Source of the DNA: G965212025 sp965215765
GTDB lineage: Bacteria; Pseudomonadota; Gammaproteobacteria; Poriferisulfidales; Oxydemutatoraceae
Length of the DNA: 64,000 nt
Assembly (NCBI GenBank): GCA_965215765.1
Contig: OZ244118.1
Coordinates: 682,001 to 746,000, forward strand
Direction of reading: 5' to 3'
Below the pieces are notes generated by a model. That model was given only the letters and a program-made list of their open reading frames with translations. It was not told the DNA's origin and searched no databases. Each line of letters starts with the position of its first letter. The stretch's first letter is position 1. Positions 9,130 through 17,302 of the stretch are shown here, one piece after another. The translations under genes and the position numbers were made by a program.

Positions 9130-10190
9130 CCTGCTTTCCGGGCAGCCAATACTTGACTGAGTTGATGGACGGCCATGGCGTACAGCAAACTGGGATTGTA
9201 GGTTTTAATTACGTAAAAATTTCGAAAAGCAAGCCAATATTCCGGATGCTCGTTCCCTGAATCAAAAGCGAGCAATGAGAATTGCCTCTGACCCAAGCCG
9301 GTATTTTCTACGAGAATGCCGTTTTTGGTCAAGTCTTTTTTGTCAAGCCAGACGATTTTTTTGCCGCCCAGCCACTGCTTGTCGAGATTGACCAGACTGG
9401 CCGGTTGTTTTGTTTTGAGTGGCCAGGCGGCGGGAGCACCATTTTTCCAGCCGTTCATTTTGAGATAATTCGCGATGCTCGCCAGCGCGTCCGGAGTGCT
9501 GTTCGTCAGGTCTATCTTTCCGTCTTTGTCAAAATCTACCGCGTAAGACTGGATGCTGCTGGGAATGAACTGGCTAATGCCCATGGCTCCCGCATACGAA
9601 CCCGAGAGCTTGCCGAGATCCAGCTTGCCATCTTTGGCCAGAACCAGTAATGCCTTTAGCTGTTTGCGGAAAAATTTGGAACGGCGCGGATAATCAAAGC
9701 CCAGCGTCACGAGTGTCTCAAATACCGGAAAGCTTCCCGTGTTGCGCCCGTAATTGGTTTCTATGCCGACAATCGCCAGTATGACAGGAATGGGAACACC
9801 GAAAGCACTTTCAATTTCATCCAGCAGTTTTTTGTGCTGATGCCAGTATTTCAGCCCCTGTTGCTCGCGGTCTGAGGTTAAAAATAACTTTCTGTATTTG
9901 GGCCAGGGTTTTTTCTCATAAGGGCGCTGAATCAAATCCAGCACTCTTTTTTGACGCTTGGCTGTTTGAAACAATCCTTCAAGCCATGCGCGATCCATGC
10001 CTTGTTCTGCCACCAGGTTATTTACAAAGCTTTTTACGTCTTCGCGAGCCAGATAATCGCCACCTGGCGACACGCCGCAGAACACCAACCCTGACAGGAG
10101 AAGAAGCAATCTGCGTGAAGCCAGAGCCGCTGTCTTTTTCCAGGAGAAAGAAGCACAAGGCGTGATTTTTCGGGTGAGAAAGACTTTCAT
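9126..10190 (-). CDS. mltB: Membrane-bound lytic murein transglycosylase B
   Basis: A 354-residue lytic transglycosylase of the MltB (GH103) family, which cleaves MurNAc-GlcNAc bonds with formation of anhydro-MurNAc. The catalytic glutamate lies in AIVGIETNYGR (about residue 145). Other family motifs are GSYAGAMGISQFIPSS and the EF-like DFDKDGKIDL. A hydrophobic N-terminal segment (RRLLLLLSGLVFCG) serves export; the cysteine there is not in a canonical lipobox. It overlaps both rodA (ATGA at 10187-10190) and rlpA, so the genes are probably cotranscribed. Confidence 0.92.
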   Translation of the reverse strand: MKVFLTRKITPCASFSWKKTAALASRRLLLLLSGLVFCGVSPGGDYLAREDVKSFVNNLVAEQGMDRAWLEGLFQTAKRQKRVLDLIQRPYEKKPWPKYRKLFLTSDREQQGLKYWHQHKKLLDEIESAFGVPIPVILAIVGIETNYGRNTGSFPVFETLVTLGFDYPRRSKFFRKQLKALLVLAKDGKLDLGKLSGSYAGAMGISQFIPSSIQSYAVDFDKDGKIDLTNSTPDALASIANYLKMNGWKNGAPAAWPLKTKQPASLVNLDKQWLGGKKIVWLDKKDLTKNGILVENTGLGQRQFSLLAFDSGNEHPEYWLAFRNFYVIKTYNPSLLYAMAVHQLSQVLAARKAG

Positions 10191-11341
10191 AAATCTGTAT
10201 TTTTTAAGCGTTCGTGCCGCTCAATTCCGAGCAGAATACCTAATGATGCCAGCAATACAACCGCTGACGAGCCACCATGGCTAACCAACGGCAAAGGTAC
10301 ACCGACAACAGGTAAAAGCCCACTCACCATCCCGGCGTTAACCAGAAAGTAGAAGAAAAACGAAAGACTGATCGCAGCTGCCATCAGTCGATTGAAGCTA
10401 TCGCCGGCGCGCATCGCCACCATCACGCAGCGTAACAGGATCGTGAAATAGACCAGCAGCAGCAAGGCATAGCCCGTAAAGCCAAACTCTTCGGTCAAAA
10501 CGGAAAAAGCAAAATCTGTAGATGTCTCGGGAACGAAGTCCAAGTGTGATTGTGTCCCTTTCAGCCAGCCCTTTCCAGTCATTCCTCCAGAGCCTATGGC
10601 CACTCGTGATTGGTCAGCATGGTAGTTATTGGCCTGTGTAGTGCTGTCCAGGCCGAGATAAATCTCGATCCGTGTTCTCTGGTAACTCTGTAGAGAGTCC
10701 CATGCAAGGGGGGCACAGATTACTGCCAGCAAGAATCCAGTGAGTAACCAGCGCCAAGAACATCCAGCGAGAAAAAAGACGAGGAGTCCAGACACCATGA
10801 TCAAAACTGCGGTACCAAGATCAGGTTGTGGTGCCACCAGCATTGCAGGCCAGGCAATCAACAGCAGAGCCAAGGGAAAACGCCATTTGGAAGAGGAAAA
10901 AGGCGAGCAAGTAAATAGCCAGGCGAGAACCATGGGAGTGGTCAGCTTCAGCAGTTCGGATGGCTGTAGGGTTAAAGGGCCAAGAACAAGCCAACGGTGT
11001 GAGCCATTAATTTCCGGTCCGAAATAAAGCACTGCATAAGCCAGGAAAATGCTGAAAAGGTAAAGCCAAAAGGCAATCCGCTTGAAGAAATATGGCGATG
11101 CCTGTGCCAGGAGCAAAAGGAAGAAAAAGCCGATTAAAAGATGGGTTATCTGCCGGAAAGCGTGGACGGGGTTTTGTCCGCTGGCACTGTAGAGCACGGC
11201 AATGCCCACTATGGACAGAAACAAAAGTAGCAGCACCATCGTGTAGTCGATTAACAGGAGGCGCTGACCGGCTGAGGTAATGACGCCAGCAAACCATTCC
11301 CATGTTGACTTTCTCAGCCCCCTTTCGTTACTTGAAAGCAC
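10187..11341 (-). CDS. rodA: Rod-shape SEDS glycosyltransferase RodA
   Basis: A 384-residue polytopic membrane protein of the SEDS family, the glycan polymerase of the elongasome working with PBP2. Recognisable segments are LYSASGQNP near the N-terminus, LGPLTLQPSELLKLTTPM, QPDLGTAVLIM, and the C-terminal GLLPVVGVPLPLVSHGGSS. About ten membrane segments can be followed. The GTG start at 11341 is the third occurrence of this start segment, because the mrdA/rodA junction is triplicated upstream. Only this copy continues into the complete gene. Confidence 0.94.
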   Translation of the reverse strand: MLSSNERGLRKSTWEWFAGVITSAGQRLLLIDYTMVLLLLFLSIVGIAVLYSASGQNPVHAFRQITHLLIGFFFLLLLAQASPYFFKRIAFWLYLFSIFLAYAVLYFGPEINGSHRWLVLGPLTLQPSELLKLTTPMVLAWLFTCSPFSSSKWRFPLALLLIAWPAMLVAPQPDLGTAVLIMVSGLLVFFLAGCSWRWLLTGFLLAVICAPLAWDSLQSYQRTRIEIYLGLDSTTQANNYHADQSRVAIGSGGMTGKGWLKGTQSHLDFVPETSTDFAFSVLTEEFGFTGYALLLLVYFTILLRCVMVAMRAGDSFNRLMAAAISLSFFFYFLVNAGMVSGLLPVVGVPLPLVSHGGSSAVVLLASLGILLGIERHERLKNTDL

Positions 11342-11355
11342 TGTCGCCTGGTGAC

Positions 11356-11514
11356 TTAGATTGGTTGCTTCACAGGCGGAGCCAGTTCTTTGTTCAGCCA
11401 GGCGTCCATGATTTTTCGCGCTGCTGGTGCTGCGTGGGAAGCTCCGCTACCTGCGTGCTCCATAACAACCGCCACTGCTGACTTTCTCAGACCCCTTTCG
11501 CTACTTGAAAACAC
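11356..11514 (-). CDS. 52-residue chimera, RodA start fused to PBP2 C-terminus (copy 2)
   Basis: GTG at 11514 starts MFSSSERGLRKS, the mutated rodA start of the middle repeat. It continues in frame into the PBP2 tail AVAVVMEHAGSGASHAAP and ends NKELAPPVKQPI. It has the same upstream sequence as rodA, so it could be translated at some level. No catalytic motif is included. Probably a by-product of duplication. Confidence 0.4.
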   Translation of the reverse strand: MFSSSERGLRKSAVAVVMEHAGSGASHAAPAARKIMDAWLNKELAPPVKQPI

Positions 11515-11528
11515 TGTCGCCTGATGAC

Positions 11529-11687
11529 TTAGATTGGTTGTTTCACGGGCGGAGCCAGTTCTTTGTTCAGCCAGGCGTCCATGATTTTTCGCGCTGCTGG
11601 TGCTGCGTGGGAGGCTCCGCTACCTGCGTGCTCCATAACAACCGCCACAGCTGACTTTCTCAGCCCCCTTTCGTTACTTGAAAGCAC
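11529..11687 (-). CDS. 52-residue chimera, RodA start fused to PBP2 C-terminus (copy 1)
   Basis: Same structure as its neighbour: GTG at 11687 begins MLSSNERGLRKS exactly as RodA, then reads in frame into AVAVVMEHAGSGASHAAP and stops at 11529-11531. The join lies between the rodA codon for S12 and the mrdA GCT codon of IAVAVV; I see no microhomology longer than one or two bases. Confidence 0.4.
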   Translation of the reverse strand: MLSSNERGLRKSAVAVVMEHAGSGASHAAPAARKIMDAWLNKELAPPVKQPI

Positions 11688-11701
11688 TGTCGCCTGGTGA
11701 C

Positions 11702-13549
11702 TTAGATTGGTTGCTTCACAGGCGGAGCCAGTTCTTTGTTCAGCCAGGCGTCCATGATTTTTCGCGCTGCTGGTGCTGCGTGGGAGGCTCCGCTACCTGC
11801 GTGCTCCATAACAACCGCCACAGCGATGCGAGGGTCATACGCCGGTGCGAAAGTAATGAACAGGGAATGGTTGCGCTGGTACTTTGGTATTACTCCTTCT
11901 CTGTTTTCGTTCTCTCGGTCAATCTTGGTGGTTTGAGATGTGCCGGTTTTTCCAGCCACCAGATACGTGATGCCGACACGCAAAGCGCGGGCTGTTCCTT
12001 GCCGGTCGTGTACGGTATTGACCATCGCATTTACGACAGCAGACCAGTTTTCCGGCCTCATGAAAATGTTTCGGGAAATCTCGGGCTTGACCGATGACCA
12101 GTTGTGCTCATCCTTACGGACACCTTTAAGCAAATGAAGTTTGTACACCACACCGCGGTTGGCAAGTGCCATGGTCATTTGCGCCAATTGCAAAGGCGTT
12201 GCCGAAAGATAAGATTGGCCTATCCCGACTAGCAGAGTCTCTCCTGGTGACCAGGCTGCCCCGTACGTTTCCATCTTCCATTCTGAAGAGGGCAAAAGAC
12301 CAGTGCCTTCGCCAGGCACGTCAATGCCGGTCTTTGCCCCTAGACCAAAGTTCTTCAGGACTGAGTAAATGTTTTTTATTCCCAGGCGGCTTGCCAGTTC
12401 ATAGAAGTAGTAATCACAGGATTGGCTGATTGCTTCGCTCAGGCTGACCAATCCATGCCCGCCCTCTTTCCAGTCGTAAAGAACCTGACCACCACTCCCG
12501 GCGATGGTGTATATCTCTTTGGCGTACATGATTTCTTCCGCCTCAATCGCCCCCAGCTCCAATCCCTGCAGAGCAATGGCCGGCTTGATGACAGAGGCAG
12601 GCGGGTAGCTGCCAGATGTTGCACGGTTAAACAAAGGACTGCGAGAGTCAGACAAGAGTAGGTCGTAGTGACGTTTGTCCATGCCGCGGGAAAACCAGTT
12701 GGGATCGAAAGAAGGCTTGCTGACGAGAGCCAGGATTTCTCCGTTACGGGGATCCAGCGCGACCACTGCCCCCTCATAATCACCAAGGGCACGGTACGCC
12801 ACACCTTGCAATTCAATGTCGATGCTCAACTGCAAGTCGTTTCCCGGAACCGGGTTCTGTCCCTCCATTCGACGAATAACACGACCGTGCGCGTTGATTT
12901 CCGCCTGCCGCTCTCCGGGGGATCCGTGAAGCAATTTCTCGTATTGTTTTTCGATACCCGTTTTACCAATTCTCTTGGTAGCACGGTAAGCAGCCTTGTC
13001 GATTTTCTCAGCTTCACTTGCGTTAATGTCGCCCATGTGCCCAGTGACGTGAGCCAAAATCTCGGCATGGGGATAAAATCGCTCCTGGATTCCCGCGATA
13101 TTGGCTCCGACAAGCCGATGCGACTGGGCAGCAAGAGCCGCGACTTCCTCCTCCTGCAAAACCTCTTTCAGCACGAAAGGGACGTGGTTTTTGGAGTTAG
13201 AAAGATACTGGCGCAACCTGGCGATCTTTCTTTCGTCCACAGTGATGATCTTTTGAATCTTGCCTGGCAGATCGTCTGTGGCTTCGACCAGACGGGGATG
13301 GATTTCCAGTTGGTACACCAAGCGGTTATTGGTGATGCTTTTCCCGTTACGGTCGTAGATTTCGCCGCGAGCCGGTGCCACGTCCACTTTGCGTATCCGG
13401 TTATTCTCAGACCACTGCAGATAGAACTCGTGGTCGAAATACTGGAGCTTCAGAAGGTATGCAGAAAGCCCGGCACTGAGGATAAGCAACAGCCCGAACA
13501 ACAGCCACAGCCGACGAATGAAAGTGAGATCGGGTGGACGGCTGAACAT
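11702..13549 (-). CDS. mrdA: Penicillin-binding protein 2, elongasome transpeptidase
   Basis: A 615-residue class B PBP that crosslinks lateral-wall peptidoglycan with RodA. One N-terminal membrane helix (LWLLFGLLLILSAGLSAYLL), the dimerisation domain motif APARGEIYDRNG, then the transpeptidase domain with SVIK (PPASVIKPAIAL), SCD (ISQSCDYYFYE) and KTG (VAGKTGTSQTT). It starts 12 bp after the ppa stop, so ppa and mrdA may be cotranscribed. The rsfS-rlmH pair that commonly precedes mrdA is not here. The 3' end was duplicated twice but this copy is complete. Confidence 0.95.
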   Translation of the reverse strand: MFSRPPDLTFIRRLWLLFGLLLILSAGLSAYLLKLQYFDHEFYLQWSENNRIRKVDVAPARGEIYDRNGKSITNNRLVYQLEIHPRLVEATDDLPGKIQKIITVDERKIARLRQYLSNSKNHVPFVLKEVLQEEEVAALAAQSHRLVGANIAGIQERFYPHAEILAHVTGHMGDINASEAEKIDKAAYRATKRIGKTGIEKQYEKLLHGSPGERQAEINAHGRVIRRMEGQNPVPGNDLQLSIDIELQGVAYRALGDYEGAVVALDPRNGEILALVSKPSFDPNWFSRGMDKRHYDLLLSDSRSPLFNRATSGSYPPASVIKPAIALQGLELGAIEAEEIMYAKEIYTIAGSGGQVLYDWKEGGHGLVSLSEAISQSCDYYFYELASRLGIKNIYSVLKNFGLGAKTGIDVPGEGTGLLPSSEWKMETYGAAWSPGETLLVGIGQSYLSATPLQLAQMTMALANRGVVYKLHLLKGVRKDEHNWSSVKPEISRNIFMRPENWSAVVNAMVNTVHDRQGTARALRVGITYLVAGKTGTSQTTKIDRENENREGVIPKYQRNHSLFITFAPAYDPRIAVAVVMEHAGSGASHAAPAARKIMDAWLNKELAPPVKQPI

Positions 13550-13561
13550 CAGGTCCTGAAT

Positions 13562-14092
13562 TTACGAAACTTGAGCCCGCTCAAGACATTCATTCAGAGC
13601 CTGGCACGTCTCATCCACCCCGATCCAGTCTTTGATCTCAACCCATTTTCCCGGTTCCAGCGCCTTGTAGTTCTGAAAAAAGTGAACAATCTGGTCAAGC
13701 ATCACCTTGGGTAGCTGCTCGTAGGTCGCGACATGATCGTAACCACTGTGCAGCCCCTGCGCCGGCACCGCCAGTACTTTCAAGTCACGTCCAGCCTCAT
13801 CGCTCATTTCCAGCGCCCCGACAGGGCGGCTCGGCACCACTGAGCCGATTTGAACGGGTGTTGGGGTCAGAACCAAAGCGTCAAGGGGATCTCCGTCTTC
13901 GGACAAGGTGTGCGGGATGAAGCCGTAATTGCAAGGGTAAAACATGGCGACGTTGATAAAGCGGTCGACAAAAACCATGCCGCTGTCTTTTTCAATCTCG
14001 TACTTTATTGGCGGTGAGTGTGCCGGAATTTCCACGATAACGTTCAACCCGTATGGGTAATTCTTGCCTGGGGCAATTTTCTTTATATCCAC
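13562..14092 (-). CDS. ppa: Inorganic pyrophosphatase, family I
   Basis: A 176-residue soluble cytoplasmic enzyme that hydrolyses pyrophosphate. The metal-binding signature DGDPLDALV is present, with NYGFIPHTLSEDGD just before it and EIKDWIG near the C-terminus. Length is normal. GTG start at 14092 is preceded by AAGGAG at 7 bp. It sits between grxD (98 bp upstream) and mrdA (12 bp downstream). Confidence 0.95.
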   Translation of the reverse strand: MDIKKIAPGKNYPYGLNVIVEIPAHSPPIKYEIEKDSGMVFVDRFINVAMFYPCNYGFIPHTLSEDGDPLDALVLTPTPVQIGSVVPSRPVGALEMSDEAGRDLKVLAVPAQGLHSGYDHVATYEQLPKVMLDQIVHFFQNYKALEPGKWVEIKDWIGVDETCQALNECLERAQVS

Positions 14093-14190
14093 TCAACTAC
14101 TCCTTGTGAACTGAAATCGGGCTGTTTGGGTGCCATCGCCATGGGTTCTCGTAATCTGGCCTGGCGCAATGCTTCATCAACCGGAAACAG

Positions 14191-14523
14191 TTACTGCGTT
14201 TCTTTAGGCTGCGCTGCCGCACCATCAATGAGCTTTTGCAGCTCCCCGCTGTCGAACAAGTCCATCACGATGTCACAGCCGCCGACGAGCTGCCCGTCTA
14301 CGAAAAGCTGTGGAAAAGTTGGCCAATCGGAAAAGCTTGGCAGGGCTTGCCGCGTATCGTTGTCCATAAAGACATTTACATAAGCGAATGGCTGACCGCA
14401 CTGCTTGAGTGCCTGCACGGCACGACTGGAAAACCCGCATTGCGGCAATTGTGGTGTGCCTTTCATGTAAATAATGATCGGGTTGCTGTCAACCTGTTCT
14501 TTGATTCTGTCCATTGCGTCCAT
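14191..14523 (-). CDS. grxD: Monothiol glutaredoxin, Grx4 type
   Basis: A 110-residue monothiol glutaredoxin that binds [2Fe-2S] clusters with glutathione and delivers them to target proteins. The active site is CGFS (PQCGFSSRAVQAL); the glutathione-binding WPTFPQLF and VGGCDIVMDL follow. I choose ATG 14523 (MDAMDRIKEQ) because GAAAGGAGACAA precedes it; a longer open frame to 14688 runs into the repeat region and is not supported. C-terminal PKETQ is typical of short gammaproteobacterial forms. Confidence 0.93.
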   Translation of the reverse strand: MDAMDRIKEQVDSNPIIIYMKGTPQLPQCGFSSRAVQALKQCGQPFAYVNVFMDNDTRQALPSFSDWPTFPQLFVDGQLVGGCDIVMDLFDSGELQKLIDGAAAQPKETQ

Positions 14524-14645
14524 GTGAATTTGTCTCCTTTCAAGTAAAGCCCAAGAGAGCCGATCCGCAAACCGCAAGCCGTGCGCCGCAAACCGCTCAG
14601 GGGACGGCATTCTAACCCGATTCTGTGCCTCTTTAGCCAAGTTGA

Positions 14646-15170
14646 GCACAATGACGAGTCCAGTAGTGGTGGTGAGGCGTGGCACCACGGGGTTGCCATT
14701 GTGTGATTGTGTGCGGGTCTCGCGACACAGGCATGTGGACGGGGGGAGCTGTTGTTCAGAATGCCGCTTGTTGCTGTTTGACGGGGTCGTGGCCTTGTCT
14801 GTGCGGCTTCTTTGTCCAGGCTGAGTCTAATGACGAGTCCTGTAGTGGTAGTGAGACGTGGCACCACGGGTTTGCCATTGTGTGATTGTGTGCGGGTCTC
14901 GCGACATAAGTCTCGCGAACAGACATGGGGACAAGTGGGAGCTGTTGTTCAGAATGCCGCTTTTTGCCGGTTGACGAGGTCGTGGCCTTGTCTGTGCGGC
15001 TTCTTTAGCCAGGCTGATCCCAGTGACGAGTCCTGTTGTGAGGCGTGGCACCACGGGGTTGCCATTGTGTGATTGTGTGCGGGTCTCGCGACACAGGCAT
15101 ACCGACAAGGGGGGTTGCTGTTCGGAGTGCCGCTTTTTGCTGTTTGACGAGGTCGCGGCCTTGTCTGTTT
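14646..15170 (-). repeat. Three ~185-bp imperfect repeats upstream of grxD
   Basis: The core GAGGCGTGGCACCACGGGG followed by TTGCCATTGTGTGATTGTG recurs near 14672, 14855 and 15041, with neighbouring blocks (GTCGTGGCCTTGTCTGTGCGG, TCTCGCGACA) also repeated. Spacing is about 183 and 190 bp; the middle copy has a small local duplication of TCTCGCGA (about 14900-14920). The unit includes the DNA just upstream of grxD and may carry its promoter. The remaining DNA between grxD and hyuB (14524-14645, 15171-15186) shows nothing further. Confidence 0.8.
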
Positions 15171-15186
15171 TGGGAGGCAGGTGGCC

Positions 15187-16737
15187 TCAAGTTGCTGCTC
15201 CCGTCTTGCCGTAAGCTCCGCCTCCGGGTGTTGAAATACGCAAGACATCCCCATCATGCGCACTGAAAGTTACTTTTCCAGGAAGCCTTTTATGGTTGTG
15301 ATGATTCTCGCCGCGCGCACCGGCTCCACCTTCCGCCAGACCCCATGGGCTGAGTCTGCGCCGCTCGCTGAGCACAGTGACCGTGGTTGGGGCAAGGAAA
15401 CCGTATTCACGGATGACGCCGTTGCCACCGCGGAAACGCCCGCTGCCCCCCGAACCCTTGCGGATGGCGTAGCGCAGAATGCGCAAAGGGTAGTTCATTT
15501 CCAGCTCTTCAATGGGAGTGTTGAGAGTATTAGTCATGTGCGACTGTATGCCTGACCTCCCGTGGATGTCTTTTTTCGCTCCGCAGCCGCCGGCGATGGT
15601 TTCGTAAATTGCCCAAGGGGGATTTGCGGTCGCGCTGCCCATCGCAACATTGTTCATGGTGCCCTGACTGGCTGCCACTTGCGCATCAGGGATTGCCTGC
15701 CCCATCACCCCCATCATGCAGTCCACAATTCGCGAGCTGGTTTCTACGTTTCCTGCAGCGACAGCAGCCGGGTAGCGGGCGTTGACCAAAGTTCCTTCGG
15801 GAGCTTTGATGGTGATCGCTGAAAACAGACCGTGGCAAGTGGGTGCGTACTCAGGCATCAGGCAGCGAAACACATAATGCACAGCGGCGGTGGTGACCGG
15901 CAAAGGACAATTCACGTTCCCGGGAACCTGTTCTGCAGTTCCCGTAAAGTCCACGACGAGACGAGAATTGGCGTTTTTGATCGTCACTTTGATCGGGATG
16001 TTTCGAGCCTCTCTGCCATCATCATCAAGGTAATCCGTAAATTGCCAGCTGCCTTCTGGCAAGCGAGACAGCGTGGCGGCAGACAACCGTTCTCCGTAGG
16101 CATAGAGCTTCTCGAGTGCCAGACAGTATTTGTCGATGCCAAGAGTCTCTATCAAGGTTCGAAGCCGTTTCAGGCCATAAAGGTTGGCGCTGAATTGCGC
16201 GGAGTAGTCCCCGATTTCATTTTCAGGAATACACGAGTCTGCCGAGAAAGCCGCGATTTTCTTCGTGTCCAGCTTGCCTCCACGGGTAATCCACTGAGGC
16301 TCTATCAATACACCTTCCTGATCAATGTGGGAAGAAAGCGGCATGCCGCCCGGGACAATGGCGCCAATATCTGCATGGTGCGCACGGTTGGCAACGAACC
16401 CGAGCAGTTGTCCTGAAATAAACAGCGGCGCGACCAAGGTCACATCCGGCAAGTGCGTGCCGCCACGGTATGGATCGTTGAAGACCAGCATTTCCTTGCT
16501 TGTCCAGTCGAACTGCGAAACCAGTCCCAGCAATGCACACGCCATGCTCCCCAGGTGTACCGGAATGTGCGCCGCCTGTCCGGCAAGCTTGCCCTCGCTG
16601 TCAAAAACTGCGCAGGAATAATCAAGGCGGTCACGAATGTTGACCGAGAAAGCTGTCCGTTTCAGGCGACTGCCCATCTCATCACTGACAGCTGCCAGAC
16701 GCTGGCTGAAGAGGCTTTGTTCTATGACATCCATCAT
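15187..16737 (-). CDS. hyuB: Hydantoinase B / oxoprolinase B family protein, without adjacent HyuA
   Basis: A 516-residue HyuB-family subunit. The family acts with HyuA in ATP-dependent opening of 5-oxoproline or N-methylhydantoin rings. Characteristic segments: VFNDPYRGGTHLPDVTLV, VANRAHHADIGAIVPGGM, VDFTGTAEQVPGNVN, and the C-terminal RFRGGNGVIREYGFL and ISTPGGGAYG. Start taken at 16737 (MMDVIEQSLF), where homologous proteins begin; an open frame extends 15 codons upstream. No hyuA lies on either side, so the partner is encoded elsewhere or missing. Confidence 0.88.
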   Translation of the reverse strand: MMDVIEQSLFSQRLAAVSDEMGSRLKRTAFSVNIRDRLDYSCAVFDSEGKLAGQAAHIPVHLGSMACALLGLVSQFDWTSKEMLVFNDPYRGGTHLPDVTLVAPLFISGQLLGFVANRAHHADIGAIVPGGMPLSSHIDQEGVLIEPQWITRGGKLDTKKIAAFSADSCIPENEIGDYSAQFSANLYGLKRLRTLIETLGIDKYCLALEKLYAYGERLSAATLSRLPEGSWQFTDYLDDDGREARNIPIKVTIKNANSRLVVDFTGTAEQVPGNVNCPLPVTTAAVHYVFRCLMPEYAPTCHGLFSAITIKAPEGTLVNARYPAAVAAGNVETSSRIVDCMMGVMGQAIPDAQVAASQGTMNNVAMGSATANPPWAIYETIAGGCGAKKDIHGRSGIQSHMTNTLNTPIEELEMNYPLRILRYAIRKGSGGSGRFRGGNGVIREYGFLAPTTVTVLSERRRLSPWGLAEGGAGARGENHHNHKRLPGKVTFSAHDGDVLRISTPGGGAYGKTGAAT

Positions 16738-17129
16738 TTGTACCCGCTTTGAGGACTTATGCGCAAAGGGCTGACCCCCCAACTTCTTTTTTCCTGACTC
16801 GGAGGTACAGGGTCTTGTCCACTTTTTCTGCCTGTTGCTTCCTGAAAGATGCCTTGCGGCTCATAAAAAGGAAGCAAGCCTTGAAAAAGCATAACACGAC
16901 CGCCTTGGCACAAACGCTGTCATAACACGGAAGGACGCAGTGGCCTTTGGCTCTGGTGTTTCGGTGGGGTCGCCTCCTCCTTGTTTGTTGCTCGCAAAGC
17001 TGGGCGAGGGGTGGCGTGGGTCGGCATGAGGGCGATGCGGGATGACATGGGGCAACATGTGGGCAATGCAAGGGCGGACATGGAGCAGCATGTGGGGCAA
17101 TGCGAGGGCGGACATGGGGGCGATGCAGG
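16738..17129. other. Non-coding stretch with short GC-rich direct repeats
   Basis: No gene seen. From about 17030 to 17135 a ~36-bp motif (CATGTGGGGCAATGCGAGGG and close variants) is repeated twice, flanked by two copies of GGCGATGC-GGATGACATG (about 17029 and 17119). The second flanking copy provides the -35 box of the promoter at 17130. The rest (16738-17028) shows nothing recognisable. Confidence 0.6.
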
Positions 17130-17158
17130 ATGACATGCGCGGTTCATAGCACTATAAT
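17130..17158 (+). promoter_or_regulatory. Strong sigma-70-type promoter
   Basis: The -35 box ATGACA (17130-17135) and a perfect -10 box TATAAT (17153-17158) are separated by 17 bp. It lies 39 bp before the small membrane peptide gene at 17198 and should drive it and the PuuD-like gene. This is the best promoter match I can see in the window. Confidence 0.75.
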
Positions 17159-17197
17159 CCCCCCTTCGGAATTTCAAGCAACATTTGGAGGTACCAA

Positions 17198-17275
17198 GTG
17201 AATCCCTTAGACACTGTTTTAGGAACCATTGTTAGTGGTTTTGTTTTGGCGATTGTCATCGCCCTCGTCCTGTAA
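17198..17275 (+). CDS. 25-residue single-pass membrane peptide
   Basis: GTG start preceded by TTGGAGG at about 6 bp, then MNPLDTVLG and a hydrophobic stretch TIVSGFVLAIVIALVL up to the stop. It is one short helix with a charged D at position 5. It sits alone between a near-consensus promoter and the PuuD-like membrane gene 28 bp downstream, so the two are likely one transcript. I do not recognise it; a small partner of the neighbouring membrane protein is a reasonable guess. Evidence for it being real is the ribosome binding site, promoter and context, not homology. Confidence 0.6.
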   Translation: MNPLDTVLGTIVSGFVLAIVIALVL

Positions 17276-17302
17276 AGTTGGTAACTGCCTGGAGGCATGA
17301 CC

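Larger units (their letters stand above)
11307..11828 (-). repeat. Three 173-bp direct repeats spanning the mrdA 3' end and rodA start
   Basis: Copies begin at 11307, 11480 and 11653, a strict 173-bp period. Each contains the last ~40 codons of mrdA, its stop (at 11356, 11529 and 11702), the short spacer and the first 12 codons of rodA. The copy nearest mrdA belongs to the real gene; the one nearest rodA provides the real start. The middle copy carries several base changes (CGCTACTTGAAAAC instead of CGTTACTTGAAAGC), so the copies are not an assembly collapse of identical units. Confidence 0.93.

Noticed and set aside
12668..13714. 348-codon open frame antisense to mrdA and ppa
   Set aside because: Antisense shadow of well-supported genes; no homology recognised.
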